Numbered from the stretch's first letter, positions 39,373 through 52,101 are shown. The stretch: DNA of 64,000 nucleotides from Diplocarpon mali (GCA_024741835.1 JAENRP010000013.1:1-64000); one strand, 5' to 3'. Numbers and translations: made by a program. Notes: generated by a model from the letters alone, not told the origin.

Positions 39373-40913
39373 TTTATTGACTCGCGGACTGGTCATTTCA
39401 AATTTCGTGTCTGTTGCGCCATAAGGAGCCTGAGGCCCTAATTGCTGGATTATGTAATCAGCCCCTGAAGTGGCCAAGGAGTAACCCTATTTAAGGAGCT
39501 CAGATATATAGCTAAATTAGATTTTATAGGCTTCTGCTCACCACTAAGAGAGATCCCTATTTTCAAGCACGACAGTGTCATTATCGCTGAGATTTTTGCT
39601 GCATACATCATTGTGCTCTGTGGGTAGTTTCACTCATAATGTGCGGAGTTTTGGCTCCGCTACCATTACGACAGCTGAACACATGTTTACACTTTGATTA
39701 CTTGCGTATTACATGTTGCGTGTGAACTCGTTCATAGTGTATTGATGATACCATGGAAATATCGATAGGCTATACTACAAGATTCGAGCCCTCACAGGTC
39801 CACCTTGATGAGGTCACCGTGCTACCTCGATCGGGGGATGAAAGCCTGACCTCTTGCAACTGCCTGGAAAAGTCGCTTGGTGTGCTCGAATTCTTCGTTT
39901 GATATCTTCTGAAATTCTTTCAGGGCTTTACTATTTTGATGCACGTCGCCGTTATTGCCAATCAGACCGGAGTCTTGGTAGCCTCAGGGAAATTCACGCG
40001 AGCCTTGAACTTGTCTCGGTTTTTTGGGAGGATCTACCTTGGATTGGTATTTTCGCTTGCTATGCCATCTACCACGGCAATATTGACAAATACATATGAA
40101 GCAAACTATCCCAGGTAGCCTCGACGGCTGGTCTTGGAACCAGCCCCTGATTACGCATCTATGGCGGTCGCGGGGGCCAAGACAGTGACACAAACTCCAA
40201 TCAAGGATCCTTTCCAATTTAATTATCGTCATGACGATAGGTGTCTCAACACCCTGTGGGTGGGATTCATTATAGAAGAAGAATGCCTTATCTGTGAACA
40301 ACTAAGTGGCGTGGCGCCAACTCAGTCAGCAAGCTCATTCAGCATTGTCACAAACGCAGGGCTCTCGCTCAACAAGTTGCTATAAACACAACGGTCTATG
40401 GCACTTTTTAATCACTCTCGTCATAATACTGTCACATTCTCGAACCTACAACGTTCGGTTATTGGTCAAAATTGGGTAGGTTGTATGACGTGCTCTAGAG
40501 TACAAAAGTCTACGCTCTCCCGTTCAAATCTCGATATCCCTCTGCATGCATTCGCCAACTTGAAACGCCGAAAGCATTACAACCTCTTTCTTTTCACATA
40601 GCAGCTCTAGCGCCAATCTCGCCAGCCATGCGGTTGTTGTTGGAATCAAAATCACCACGTCTGAAACTTGGATGTCGTTTCACTGGCGTTGTTAAATTAG
40701 CGACACCCCTTTTCCTAGCTCTGTCACGTGGTGCTCGGTTAACCACGGCTTCACGGGTTGTTCGATGGAGAGCTTGCCGCAGAAGAGATCTCAGATTCTT
40801 AAAACCCTTTGCTGCTAGACGTTTGCCGCATATTTCACGATCATGGGGTCTCGGAGTTGAGCGTGTCAAGACAGGGTCGCCTGTCTTGCCAAGCACATTG
40901 CTCAATCTGCGCT

Positions 40914-42191
40914 TTAGCGTTTTGAAAAAATGTGGGAGTAATTTCCATTTCTCCGTTTCGGGGCCGCTGCTGTGAACTCGTCAGGATTGGGCATGTCCGC
41001 TAAGTTGGTCGTGCAACGGCACCTCTTCAGTCCTTGGCGCTCATTCATGCCCCCAAGACCGAGGTTCATCTCACGGGACGGCTCTGCGTCTGCCATGATC
41101 GTGTTTGCCGGAGTGTCCAGATTCATTGTCGTCGAGTCTGATTCTGCGTGCCAGTAGCCATCATCTCTGAGACCGTTTGGTGAGCGGCTAGGATTCCTCC
41201 TCATATCTTGCTTTTGGCGCCTGGAAATGTGACGAGGGTCTCTCACAAAGCAATCTTTGAAGACCCCAAGTTCCAGCCTTCCCCCCTCCTTCGTAATCCT
41301 AATGACCGGCTTCTTATCCAAGTCCCTACATTTGCGTTGGAACAAAATCCATCGAAAGTCGTCCTCCATTGCCACCGTCTGGTACATCTTCGCTCTCAAC
41401 CCTTCCTGCCGCCGCAGCGACTCATCGACCAGTCGCTGTCTCCTCTCTGCATCTTTGCGCAACGTTTTCTCTTTCTGATTGATCATATTATTGTCAACGT
41501 CCACCTCAAGGAACGCTCCTGCACCCTTCCCAGCCAATTCTTGCGCCTGCGCAAGCTCAGTCTTCAGCACAACCAAAAGACGCTCCTCTCTGCGGCTCTT
41601 GTACATCGCATCCAGGTACTCCGCTTGCCTCCGCTTAGCGAATAAGTCTCGGAGAAGCTCATGAGTTGGGTGGGCTTTCGCTTTGGCTTCTAATCTCTTC
41701 AACTCATCTTTCTCGTCAGCGTTGTATGGGGTCCATCGTGGATCAGAAAGAAGTAGATGTCTGCGTCGCTGACTGTACGTCAGATCTCGTTTGCCCGACC
41801 TTGCAAGAAACCCAGTCTTTGTTGGATTTTGTAGACGAAGGAGCACAGGGTCGATCGCCAGGTCTCCAGTCGGCGGTACGGGTACTGATTCTGGACTAAG
41901 ATCTGGAGTCGTGAGTGCGCTCTCCAAGTAGCGAAGTAAATCCTCGTGTTCAGTGATGTTCTCGTCGTAGAATTCTGTCGTCGGGAGGCCCGGGTGCTGA
42001 TAATTCACAAAGTCGAGCTTTGGTAGCGGATCTGGTTGTTGCTGCGTCTCCATCTCGCGCTTTTGCATGAGTCGAGTAGCGGTAGTGAGCGCGCGTTTGA
42101 GAAAGGAAGATGAGGCTACGAGCTTAGAGAGTGAGCAGTGTTTAGTCAGGCCACCGGTGCCCAACCTGGTTTGCAATCCTGTCTGGTTCAT
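40914..42191 (-). CDS. Uncharacterised charged protein, 425 residues
   Basis: A single-exon frame from the ATG at 42191 (MNQTGLQTRLG). The open frame extends further upstream but without another ATG, and MQKREMETQQQ about 40 residues in is an alternative start. The protein is hydrophilic. A Pro/Asp-rich N-terminal third (PTTEFYDENITEHEDLLRYL) is followed by a long, Arg/Lys/Glu-rich helical region likely to be coiled coil (AKRRQAEYLDAMYKSRREER, then KEKTLRKDAERRQRLVDESL), then FRWILFQRKCRDLDKKPVIR, and a basic, probably disordered tail (PKRRNGNY). No family is recognised. Composition suggests a nuclear or nucleic-acid-associated protein, which is inference only. Confidence 0.7.
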   Translation of the reverse strand: MNQTGLQTRLGTGGLTKHCSLSKLVASSSFLKRALTTATRLMQKREMETQQQPDPLPKLDFVNYQHPGLPTTEFYDENITEHEDLLRYLESALTTPDLSPESVPVPPTGDLAIDPVLLRLQNPTKTGFLARSGKRDLTYSQRRRHLLLSDPRWTPYNADEKDELKRLEAKAKAHPTHELLRDLFAKRRQAEYLDAMYKSRREERLLVVLKTELAQAQELAGKGAGAFLEVDVDNNMINQKEKTLRKDAERRQRLVDESLRRQEGLRAKMYQTVAMEDDFRWILFQRKCRDLDKKPVIRITKEGGRLELGVFKDCFVRDPRHISRRQKQDMRRNPSRSPNGLRDDGYWHAESDSTTMNLDTPANTIMADAEPSREMNLGLGGMNERQGLKRCRCTTNLADMPNPDEFTAAAPKRRNGNYSHIFSKR

Positions 42192-42333
42192 GTTGCTGTG
42201 TAAGTCTATACCCCAGAGTCTTCCCGGCTGATGTGGGAAGAGCGGGGAGCTGAGTAGAATAAGTTCTGATGTACTGTGTTGGAGGATACTCGCCGAAATC
42301 AGTGGCACTCTGTAGGGATGTCGATGTCTGTGA

Positions 42334-42700
42334 GCCCAGCTCGTAGTACTTCTCGCCAGAGCGGCTCCTATCCCGTACTGAACAATCTGTAGCTTTGATT
42401 ATGAGGATGAAAAGAGTATATGTGATATTAGTAAGTCCAGTTCGTTGTACTCCTCGGTGGCACGCCTCCTATTCCATACTGAACGATCCGTATTCTTGGT
42501 GATCAGATTCGGAGATTTGTGTGATGATGTTAACTAGTCCAGTTGGTAGTACCTCTCGCTGACACGCCCGCTATCCTTGTATTGAATTGTCCGTATTTTC
42601 GGTGGTCAGAGTTGAAGATATATGAGTGAAAGATGGGGTGATTTCAGCCGAAGTGTCGACAACTAGTCGAGTTCGTGATTCTCTTTCTCGCAATAACCAC
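42334..42700. repeat. About 102-bp tandem repeats, three copies plus a partial
   Basis: Units start at 42334, 42435, 42537 and 42666 with GYCCAGYTSGTWGTACYTCTCG-like openings; the first three also share a CTATYC..TACTGAAC..TCYGTA block 30-50 bp in and a TGATnTTARTAA/GTTAACTA end. Periods are 101, 102 and 129 bp. The copies are clearly diverged. They lie in the 5' flank of the preceding minus-strand gene. Confidence 0.75.
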
Positions 42701-45700
42701 GCCGGAATCCTTGCTGGCTGGGGCGAGAGAAAGGATGATACCTAGAAATGGATATCCTACGTCGGTCACAGAGAACGAATGGTGTCCCGTCGAATGTCAA
42801 TGAGAGTTTGGAATTATAATCGTCTTCCTTGTACAAACATCGTACTCCAGAATGCGTCCTGGCATGATTGAAAAGAAATGTGCAGCAAAGGGGGAACAAT
42901 TGTAAAGTTTTCGAGTGCGAAAGTATTTTATACCTGTGTGGGAATGATATCATGATTTTCGACACTTCGCTGTTAGAAGTGACCGGCCCCTTGGGTGGAG
43001 TAAACACTTTTCCTCATGCGTGTTTTTGATAGGTATATAGCCAGAACTCTTCCCATATTGGTCTTGGACTGGTCGTTAGTCATGAGCGAGTCCTCGCTTG
43101 ATGGCGTTCGTCTTTGAGCGAGGCTCTAAGTGTATGGACCAAGGTCACGTGGTAACCTAGCCAATCCAAATTGGAATGCACTCAGGGCTCGGAGCCCCCA
43201 TCTCTAAAACAAAATACTACGCATACACACATATCTCTTCATCGAATCTTGATATTTGCTCTGGGAGGCCTCTTGGTCGCCCTCGGCCCTTCTTCTCTAC
43301 CCAGATGAGATATCTGCTCTGGGCCAATGATGAGATCAAAGGGTTTGAGTCTCGAAATTATTGCACGATGTATTCTGAGGATATCTGCAGGCTGCTTATC
43401 TTCTTCGCGGTTAACTGTACATCTCACAGAGTTCTTTCGTCCCTCGAAACTTGAAAAGCACAACTACCGCAAGGGATGAAGATGTCCGTACCAACATGTG
43501 CCTGCAAACTGATGCCGCATCAGTGATATAGACTCTCTTTGCCTCACTCACTTGGAAGCCAAGCTGACAGGAATGATAGCTTACAAAAGTAAAAGCACCA
43601 ATGTAGCAATGCGAGCAAAATGAAAGACCTCGCTTCAAATGCAGAGCACACCCTGTCGGCACTCGGAGTCTCGAAAAAGTCAGTCGCCACTTGACGTTAA
43701 TGCCTCTGCAGCCAGCGTTTAAAGGAGCTTGCAGCTTGCCAGCAGCTTGCTAGCAACTTGCCAGAAGTGATAAGGCTTGTTACGACAAGATGTACCGTGA
43801 CCATCGACAGTCGTCCTCACGCTGATACCTTGTATCAGTTCCTTGCACTTCGTATCAGTCGTCTTGCTTTGTGCTGGGGCCGGTTTAAATCGCCGCAAGA
43901 GGATTGCAAGATCGCACCGCAGAAGGGAGAGGACCCGTGAGAAGGAATGGAATTCCAACCCGGAGTCATTATATATCAAAGCGAAATCGATTGATCGCGT
44001 TGCGAAGATGTCGTACAGGCCAAGCCGGGAGTTGGGAAACATATGGTCGGGAGCCGCTCGCTAGTTGGCAGCGCAACGCTCAAAGGAGATGTACTTCGAC
44101 GTTCTTCCTCACTGCAGATTGAGCTGCAGTCGGTATGCTTTGCTTTAGCGGCGGGATGACAGCCACGGCTGGTATTAATAAAGCCTTGATTCTGCATGCA
44201 GGTCGATAGCGCCGACGCCTATGGCCCGACCACAACGCCGAGCACTGTTCAAAGCTCCCAGCCGTCTGGACGGCAACATCCTGGAAGAGACATTCCCATC
44301 ATCGCGCATACCAACAAAGGTTCGCCTTGTCGCCGATGGGTCCTGGCCTCATTGCGAACTCTTTTCTCGGCCATTTAATATATTGCTGCCCCGAAGTTTA
44401 CGCTCAGACAGCGAGCCCATGCATCACAAACACCTTGTGGCCGTGCCTTTTCCACCCCCGAAATATTCCACGTCCGAGGCACGCGCAATCGCTGTGATTG
44501 TCGTTTTCTCTCGCTGCTGGAACCCGCCAAGCCCTGTCCTGAACCCACGCTCGGGACTCCATGACGAGCAGCAGTAAGAGCGGTGTGCCTTTGGGGGTGG
44601 TAGTTTCTGGGTCGGAGCGGATGCCAACGTCGTTCGACTTCGGCTGCGCTATGTGCTGAGCACAAAAGATTATACATGGCTTTCTCCGGCAGGAAGAGGC
44701 TTCGTGAGTACAGAAGGCTGGTGGCGGCGGCGAGGTGCAGAACGAACATGGTCTTGGGCCATCGGAGCGCTTGATAGAGGATAATGTCGTAGCGCGAAGT
44801 TTCGAGGTTTGTGATGCAGGTTATGCGAAAAATGGTGAGAGGAGGTGCGCAAGCAAGTTATGATGTGGAGTTCGGTCTCGCAAGAAATATAGAAGGACAG
44901 TGTAGCATTCCTTTCCACGGACTATTCGGATCCTCGTCACTAACTACCATCTAGATGTCATAGAGAGTAGTGGTTTAGAGTAGTCATGTTTTCCTAACGC
45001 GCCTGCGTCTTACCGCAAGGTGAGAATGAACCGAACATTGCCAAGACGCAATATTGCCCTAGGAGGACGGCCGTCGTAATTGTCAGGTGGATTTTGTGGA
45101 ACAGGGAAGTTCTAAATTCGATCTCGGAATCATAGCATCGTCGATTCATCACTTCAACAATCACCACAAAAGTTTGAGCGTGACAGATATGGATCCAGGG
45201 CAACTAGCCGTCTCGAAATATCAGCGCCTTGTATCATCGCAGAGGCTCATCGCAGAGGCTCTATCTGCTCATAGATCAAGGATATAGGAGGCAATGAAAT
45301 GCAGACCATCTCCCTTGTAAGCTTGAATTTTCTCGTGTCAGCTAATTCTCCGAGACTGTGCGTGCCCAATCGTCATAGGCAGAGAGCGACTAGAAAAATC
45401 ACCCACAAACCCAGTCCTATCCTAAGCAATAGGAACTGAGCGTCTAGATCCAGTTCGCCTCTCGGTTGACGTTCGTTAGGTAGATCTCCGTTCTCATCTG
45501 CATCTCATGCCCCGTACATACCCGAGTCCCAGGTCCCGAGAACAGCTAAACAGCATCCCATCACCGCCTCCCGGACGCGGCTGTCTCGCCCGATCCCAGT
45601 CTGGACGCTCTAGTCCGTAGCGTTCCGCAAATCCGAGGACTTTCTGGCCTTCGCTCCCGCCACCAAGAGAGACGTGAGGCAGGTGGGGCCCGCCTCGAGC

Positions 45701-47772
45701 ATTAAGCGAGGAACGTCTTGTTTACATCCGCGCAACTTTCATCATGATCTCTCGGCGCAAGCACCTGGCGCCCGGAGAGCAGCTTGCGGCGACACAGCGA
45801 CTAGGCACTGGCACCTCTCAACCGCAGGGGCTGAGAGGGGGGGCTTGACAATTCAACAGGGGAGCAATGCGCCCAACACCTGTCTCGGCGGGACTTTGTC
45901 GAGGATCGATTATCAGAAAAGCACATTGTCTTGGGTGAATCTGCCTGGTGGGAGGAGGAGAGAGTGGATGTCGAGAAACCTGGTGGACGCCCAACCAACA
46001 CAAGTCCGTGTCCCGAGCGCAGACTCTAGTACCGGTCATGGGAGGCGCCTACGCATTGAAGCATATCCACGCTCTACTTCCTCGTCGCGCTCAGCGGCAC
46101 ATCTCCACCCTACAGAGCCCTGCTGACAGGTGACAATCCGTGCTTCCCCGCCGCACCACCGTCCACCGAGAGCAATCGCAGCCTTGGAATACCGACGGAG
46201 CCTTTCACCCGGCAGAGCAGCTCAGCCATCGTCGAACGGAGCCGCACCCTCCCCTCCCCTGCTCGCCATCCCCTCGATGGCCCCCCCCCCCTCTCGTCCC
46301 CGTGCTATCCCCCCGGCACTGCTGTGCCCACCATCCGGCCATCACGGCGAGGTGTCGGGGCGAACTGCAGCGCGTGGAGGGAAGCGGACGTGCATGTGCC
46401 GACCACCCCGTCGCCGTCTGCCTCTCCCACCGACCCCGGTCTGCACCCCGGTCCACCCACGTTCTCAGCACGCCCCACCCGCCGACCCCTTTCTTCGCGC
46501 GAGGCAGACCGAGGGGGACGGGCGTCGACGAGACATCGACGCCCGCGGCGAGGAGAGGCGAGGGGGGGGGGGGGCCTGGAGAGCGCAAGACAGAAAACCG
46601 GATCCCGATCTGCAAGCAGGTCGTGCCGACGGCACCACCGACGACCGACTACTCCTGCACGAGGCTGAGTCGGACGCCCCCCCGCCGTGCCGAGAGATGG
46701 ACGGGGGGCCTCCTCCCCAGAGGCTCCCCCCGAGGCTGCTGCCTGGGATGCGGGCCAGCAGCTGCGCGGTTTTCCAGTCGTGCGCCATCACGCGCGCCGG
46801 CATGAGGCGGACGCGGGCTTGGGGCGCTGGGAGCGAGTCGTGGAGCGCGAGCCGGGAGGAGGGGAGCGGGGGGTGTGCGGTGATGGGGGTGTGGCCGGCG
46901 CGACTCGATGGCCTGCTGCTCCTGGACGGGCGGGTTTCTGCGCAGTCCTGTCTGCAGATGCGTGAAAGAGATCGCCGGTGTTGCGCCATCGGCCCGGGCG
47001 GGCACTTCTGCACGGCGCACGAAGTGAGCTATCTGAGGGATCTGTATACTCTGGAAATATGAGCCGGGGGTATATTTCTTTTCTCATGCGTCTCGTTGCC
47101 AAGATCTTTGGATCTACGTGAGGGTGATATAGTACAGTGCGAGAAAACGAAGCTCGAGGGCACAACGTATGTCTGTCGACGAGGCGTCAGGCAAATCCTG
47201 ACACCATGTCTATCCCATTCCCTCTCGAGGAAAAAGAAAGGAAGAAAGAAAGATTCGGTGAGAAGGCGACTAAGGAATCTTCTAACGTCTCGCTGCAAAT
47301 GCTCATATTTCCGCCCAACCTGTTTCAGCCGTCCAGAGCATGCCAGCTCGTCCTACCCAACGCCGTGCAAAACCCCAGCACTTGGAAGAGAGAAAGACCC
47401 GAGAAGACATGAATTAAAAAACAATATTTCCGCGCGCTGTCCGTATTTTCCCGTTCGAACTGAGCTGCCTACCATGAGCGCCTTGCGTGTAATCGAAACC
47501 GGATTCGAAACCGGCAGGTGAGAAGCTTCTCTGAAAATGAATGGGGGTGTAGAATCTATACAGGTGGATACAAGGACATGCGCGGTGTGCAGGGAGGGAA
47601 GCGATGTTATTGTTTGGCGGCCGTCCACGGTGCTGGGTCGGATCGTCACGTGTGTACGTCGCTCGAGGCACCCCCTCCCCATCGTGTGCTGCGACGCCGA
47701 TTCGGCTCGAATCCTAACCAGACGAGGGGACGGGCCAGCACTCGGCAGAGGGAGGGAGCGGCTATCGAGCCC
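42701..47772. other. 5 kb without a convincing gene; GC-rich island begins
   Basis: 42701-45380 has ordinary composition and only short domain-free frames. From about 45.4 kb GC content climbs, reaching 42 G+C in the 60 bases from 46321, with long C or G homopolymers (46278-46291, 46561-46574). In 45674-47682 nearly every frame is open for 60-310 codons simply because stop codons are rare in such DNA. The longest (46130-47062 plus) reads as Pro/Arg/Ala-rich low-complexity sequence with no domain, so none is called as a gene. Confidence 0.5.
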
Positions 47773-49426
47773 TCACCCCGCGCACGGCGTCCATGGCCGG
47801 TTCGTGGGAAAGTTGCGGGAGAAAAAGTCCCCGTACGGATCAAGACGCTGGGGCCGAACCATGTCGGAATCCAGGGACCGAACAGCACCGACTTCCTTGT
47901 GTCTTATCGATCGTGTCCGCGGCTTAGGTTTGGCAGACTTGTTCGGTCGGCTCCCTCGCCCCGACTTCGCTGGAACGGGGGGAGGGGTGATGTATGGCTG
48001 CTGGACCGACGGCACTTGGCCACACGGTCGCGGGGAAGAACGTGAGGTGGCTTCGGTAACCGCGTGGAGCGCCGGCGGCTTGCTCTCGCCCAGGGTTTGG
48101 TGAAGAACTTCCGGCAACTCGGCATAGCCCGAGTCTACTCTAGCCGGCAGCTGAGAGTCAAGGCCACATTCAGATCCAGGCGGCCACTCGAAATCCGAGT
48201 CGGAGTCGGACAGGGTGGAGCAGGAACCAGTCAGGGAGCCTTCATCGGACATGATGGACTCGCGACCAGGCGGGAACTGGTTCGCCTCCTCGTCAGGGTG
48301 AGCGGGCACCGCTGGACAGGAGACCTGGGAGCAGGGCCCGACCACGGGAGGGAAACACATGGCTGAAGACTCGTCCTCAGGAGAGTGAGCAGGAGCGCAA
48401 GCAGTCGCCGGGCAGGAGGGCGCGGGTTGTGTGGAAAAAGAAGAACATTGTGTGATCCGGCGTTTCAGCTCGCTGACCGTGATCCTCTGGGCAGGATTGC
48501 GCTGGAATACCAAGCCCAGAATCTCACTCAGCTCCCCGGACAGGGGCAGGATGGTACGCAGGAAATCTGGGTTCCAAGTAAACGCTCGGTATGTTGGGTC
48601 CTCGACAGACGCTTGTTTCCACGGGTTGCGCCCACAGGTGAGGTTGACGAGTATGACACCCAGGGACCACACGTCGTTGGGCGCGCATCGGTACGCGACC
48701 TTGTCTGACGCGTGATCCAGGCATTCTGCGGGGAAGAGAGAGTGGTCAGATGGTGAGGGAGAGTATCGAGGTCAACAAAGAGGGCCTACCTGGGCTCATA
48801 TAGAAGGTCGATCCGCATCCATGGTCTGCGGAGTAGGCGTCCGTCGTGGCGAGGCCAAAGTCGGCAAGCAAAAGCTGGGTTCCGGAGTGGGATACCAAGA
48901 TGTTCTCCGGCTTCAGATCCCGGTGGTAGATCCCCAGCCGGTGGCAGTGTTCCACGGCGTTCAAGACTTGCAGGAAGGCCTGGCGGGTGAGAGCATCATT
49001 GCCGACATACCTACCACCTTCGGTAATGTTGGAGAAGAGATCCCCCTCGGGGCAGTACTCCAGGACGACATAGGTGCAGTCCGGGTCATCCACAATCTTC
49101 AACATGGACACGATATTCGGGTGTGCGGAGGCTGCATAGTGCAGCTGGATCTCTCTGGCCTGGAATTCCCGTTGTCGCTTGTCCAAAGGCTCTCCGTGGG
49201 CGTTGGTCTTGCTCAAGGCCTTGACCGCATACCAGGCCTGGCTCAGGTGGTCGAGGGCCGAATACACCACGCCGTACGCGCCGGTCCCCAGGATGCCCTT
49301 TAATTCCAGAGACCGGCCGAGGAAGAGACCGATCCGTGACTCCGGGGGGGGGGGACACCGGAAAGCCTGTGGTTGGCCGTGAAGTGGTGATGGTGGAGGT
49401 GTAAACAAGCCGTTGAAAATATGCAT
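47773..49426 (-). CDS. Ran1/Pat1-like serine/threonine protein kinase
   Basis: Model: exon 1 49426-48790, intron 48789-48726 (64 nt, GTAGGC donor, CTGACC branch site, CGCAG acceptor), exon 2 48725-47773, 529 residues. The catalytic domain is complete: GTGAYG (47-52), Lys69 in AVKAL, Glu92, YHRDLKPEN (His168-Asp170), ADFGLA (Asp189), and GCGSTFYMSPE, which is rebuilt across the intron. The C-lobe has DVWSLGVILVNLTCGRNPW and RNPAQRITVSELKRRI. The N-terminal FTPPPSPLHG and the GRNPWKQAS block are typical of the fungal Ran1/Pat1-Vhs1-Sks1 group, which controls nutrient response and meiosis. The 200-residue tail is Ser/Pro/Asp-rich and probably disordered. A possible donor (GGGTGAGG) overlaps the stop, so a further 3' exon cannot be excluded. 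It is the only clear gene in the GC-rich island. Confidence 0.88.
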
Positions 49427-49696
49427 GGCAAGAACACAACCGACGCTCACGTCCCGGGGAAAGATGGGAGAGTTCCTGTACTTCTCCCGGCCCGACCGAA
49501 AGAGGAGAATCCAGCTAGGTCAGAGCGAAACTTCGAGCCTGACGGTCGCTAGGGGTGTTCCGAGGAGTCGTCGACGGAAGAGTTCGGTTATGGACAGGCG
49601 GGTCGGGTAGCTGTTGATGGACGTCTCGAACTCCGAGGGGGGGCGGCTGATATTAAAGAGGACTTTGATGTGGCAGACCAGGTGACGCGCGGGCAA

Positions 49697-49710
49697 NNNN
49701 NNNNNNNNNN
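49697..49710. other. Assembly gap (14 N)
   Basis: Fourteen consecutive N residues. The flanks are GC-rich on both sides. Real distance and adjacency are unverified. Confidence 0.99.
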
Positions 49711-52076
49711 TGGGGCCGCGTCGGCTTGATACTTGGACGGTCTTATAGCTCAGCCTGCACCAAGGTCAGGCGAGAGGGCTGGCTCGACTTTCCTGTGCTA
49801 TTCGCCGTGGGGAGCAGGCGAGACCAAATTGAACTCTCGCTGTATGCCAACCGTGCCAGTACTAGGGCCCGATACTTAGCGTTTATTATATTGATAGAAG
49901 CAGCCGACCAGGGGGACGTGAGAGCGTGAGGAGCCCACTGACTGGTCAGCCCCTATCCATGTCAATAAAGATGAAGCCCAAGCCTGGCCCTCGCCCTCGC
50001 CCGGATGCCTGCCCCAGTCACACGGGGCGCAGAAATACTTGTACTGCTTCACTTCCTACGTCCCAGGACAGGACAAGCTCGTACGCGATGCAGGCCCGCC
50101 ACCACCCGTCACTTCGCCCGGTTTGCCCTCTGCTGCGGTGCGGCCGTGGGCACGGCGGGGGCGTGTGGCAGGGGGCCACGGTCGCAGCCAAGTCTTCATA
50201 AACAGTCCCCTGTTCAACACGGCACGAATCCTTCCAAGAAGCCTCCTGTTGCTTGTCGCTGGGCTTGGCTTTGGATCATGTCATGGGTATCAGCCATCAG
50301 GGAGGATTGATTCGACGACGACCTGCCGAGCGGGCGAGGGCACTGGAATCTCTCCTCCCGGCCCCAGTCCATGACTGTTTGCGTCTTCGTTGCTCCCTTG
50401 TGGCGCGCAGTAGCTCCTCCATCGATCTCTGCCTCGCCTACAGCGTCACAGACGGGCTTGCTGGCCGCATGAAGTCGGCCGTGCTGCACGGGAGGCGGAG
50501 GAACAGACCCCGAATCACCGCGGCGACTGATCACCGCCCACATCGTCTGGCTCCCGAGACCCCAGAGGGACTGTCGGAAAGTCGCCCTCTCGCCTCCCGG
50601 CCGCACAGCCGCCTCGTGGCTCCCAGCGATCAATGCAAAACGCTATCTGTGTCTGCCCAAAGTCTCGCGCCGGGGTTTGGATGCCCGCCGCACGATCCCC
50701 AAGGCACGACGGCGCCTGACGGCTCCAACAACCTCTCCATTTCCCGGATCCACCGGGCGTAGCCCATTTCCCAGCTTCTCCTCCTTCTCCCCTTCTCCTT
50801 GTCCTCTTCTGCAGATCGATGCCCAGGACCGGAGAGGCATGGGGCCGCGTGCCATGCATGGGCGGGCATTCTCACGCTGCACCGTGATGTGTCAGTCGTC
50901 GCCCCTACGGTGGACGCACGGTGTGCCGAGAGCAGGGGACTCCAGTAGTACGGCGAGGAGGATCGTCGAGGGGTGACCGACCTGTTCAATCTCCGATCGC
51001 AATCGGATCCTTTCAGAAGAGGGGAGTCGAAGCCGAGCCAAGCCAGTCCAGCAGAGACAGTATGGCACAGAGCGAAGCCAAAGGGGTCCGACGGGCCAAG
51101 GAGTGCGCACCATGACCTGGATCTTGCCCAGGTCGCCGCCGCGCCTGAAGACATGCAACAAACCGCCCGGGCCTTGGGGAGGCCATTTCCTCCTCCGACT
51201 CGAGAGTGAGGCTGTCTTCGACGTTCGACAGGCCATGTCGATTGGCTCAACTTGCTGCGGAAGTGTGACGGGTGTATGAAGTACACAGTTCATCAGGTAT
51301 AATTACGGGGGGGCGGAACAGAAAACGATGTAAGGAAAACGATGCAGGGATCAAGACGCACGTACGAAGGATACTTGTAGTGTTATGATCTAAGCCGAGT
51401 TGGGTGCCCTGCGCTAATTACTGCACGCCGGTCTAGTGCCTACTTCGACCTGACAGATGTAGCCTAGCACACATGATGATCAGGCCGGACAACTCATCGT
51501 CTCTTCACCTCCAGCCAATGGCCAGGGGAGAGATACGATCGGGCTATTTTGGCCGGATGCCTACTCCAGGTATTCTTCTCATGACCGTTGACGGCGTGGA
51601 GTGACGCCAGGCGTGCTCAACAAACAGCAACTTATGAGGGTAAATGTAACCGGACAAAACCACCGATCCCCGGTGATCAACTCGGGTGTGGTGTTGACCC
51701 AGGTATATTGGCCGGGGACAAAGTATATGCCAAGACCCGGTTGAGCACTCCAGAGAAGCGTCAATCGCGCAGACTCTACAGTGAGCAAGCATACCTACCC
51801 GTACCCCGTGCATCCACTTGAGCATCATCTGGAAAGGCCGGCTTGACGGCTGCGGTCGACGAGTAGACTCTGAGGAGCCTGGAGTCTGTGCCCTCAGCCA
51901 TCGTGGTGACTTGCAAGCACTAGGAGCCTCGCGGGTGAGGTATGAACGCCCAGCGTCATCGTCCGGACGCAGGCAGCCGTCTGCGTCGGAGAATCCGACT
52001 ACTCTGTCTAGAGAGAGCTCTCGGGTCTTCCTGCCAGCCCTCGTACCGCAAGTTCTGATGCTCCCAAGACCTCGCC

Positions 52077-52101
52077 GCAACTCGCAACTCGCAACTCGCA
52101 A
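52077..52101 (+). repeat. GCAACTC microrepeat
   Basis: Three and a half perfect copies of GCAACTC in tandem; another copy follows at 52116. Confidence 0.85.

Larger units (their letters stand above)
37029..40913. other. 3.9 kb without a recognised gene
   Basis: Composition is intermediate, between the genic and AT-rich blocks. Frames of 60-129 codons are present on both strands (37146, 37963, 39854, 40628) but lack domains and splice structure. Two copies of the TTGTTGCA core (37999, 39358) and a short TTCAA/CTCAA repeat (38367) are here. It could hold decayed genes or non-coding transcripts; nothing is demonstrable. Confidence 0.5.

Noticed and set aside
42192..42308. Upstream extension of the 425-residue protein
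   Set aside because: The frame is open but its first codon is GTG; no ATG occurs before 42191.
46130..47062. Long plus-strand frame of 310 codons in the GC-rich island
   Set aside because: It overlaps several other long frames on both strands, is Pro/Arg/Ala low-complexity, crosses homopolymer runs and has no domain; it is open because stops are rare at about 70 % GC.
47481..47525. tRNA-like T-arm (CCGGTTTCGAATCCGG on the minus strand)
   Set aside because: No D arm, anticodon arm or acceptor partner could be found at the right spacing.
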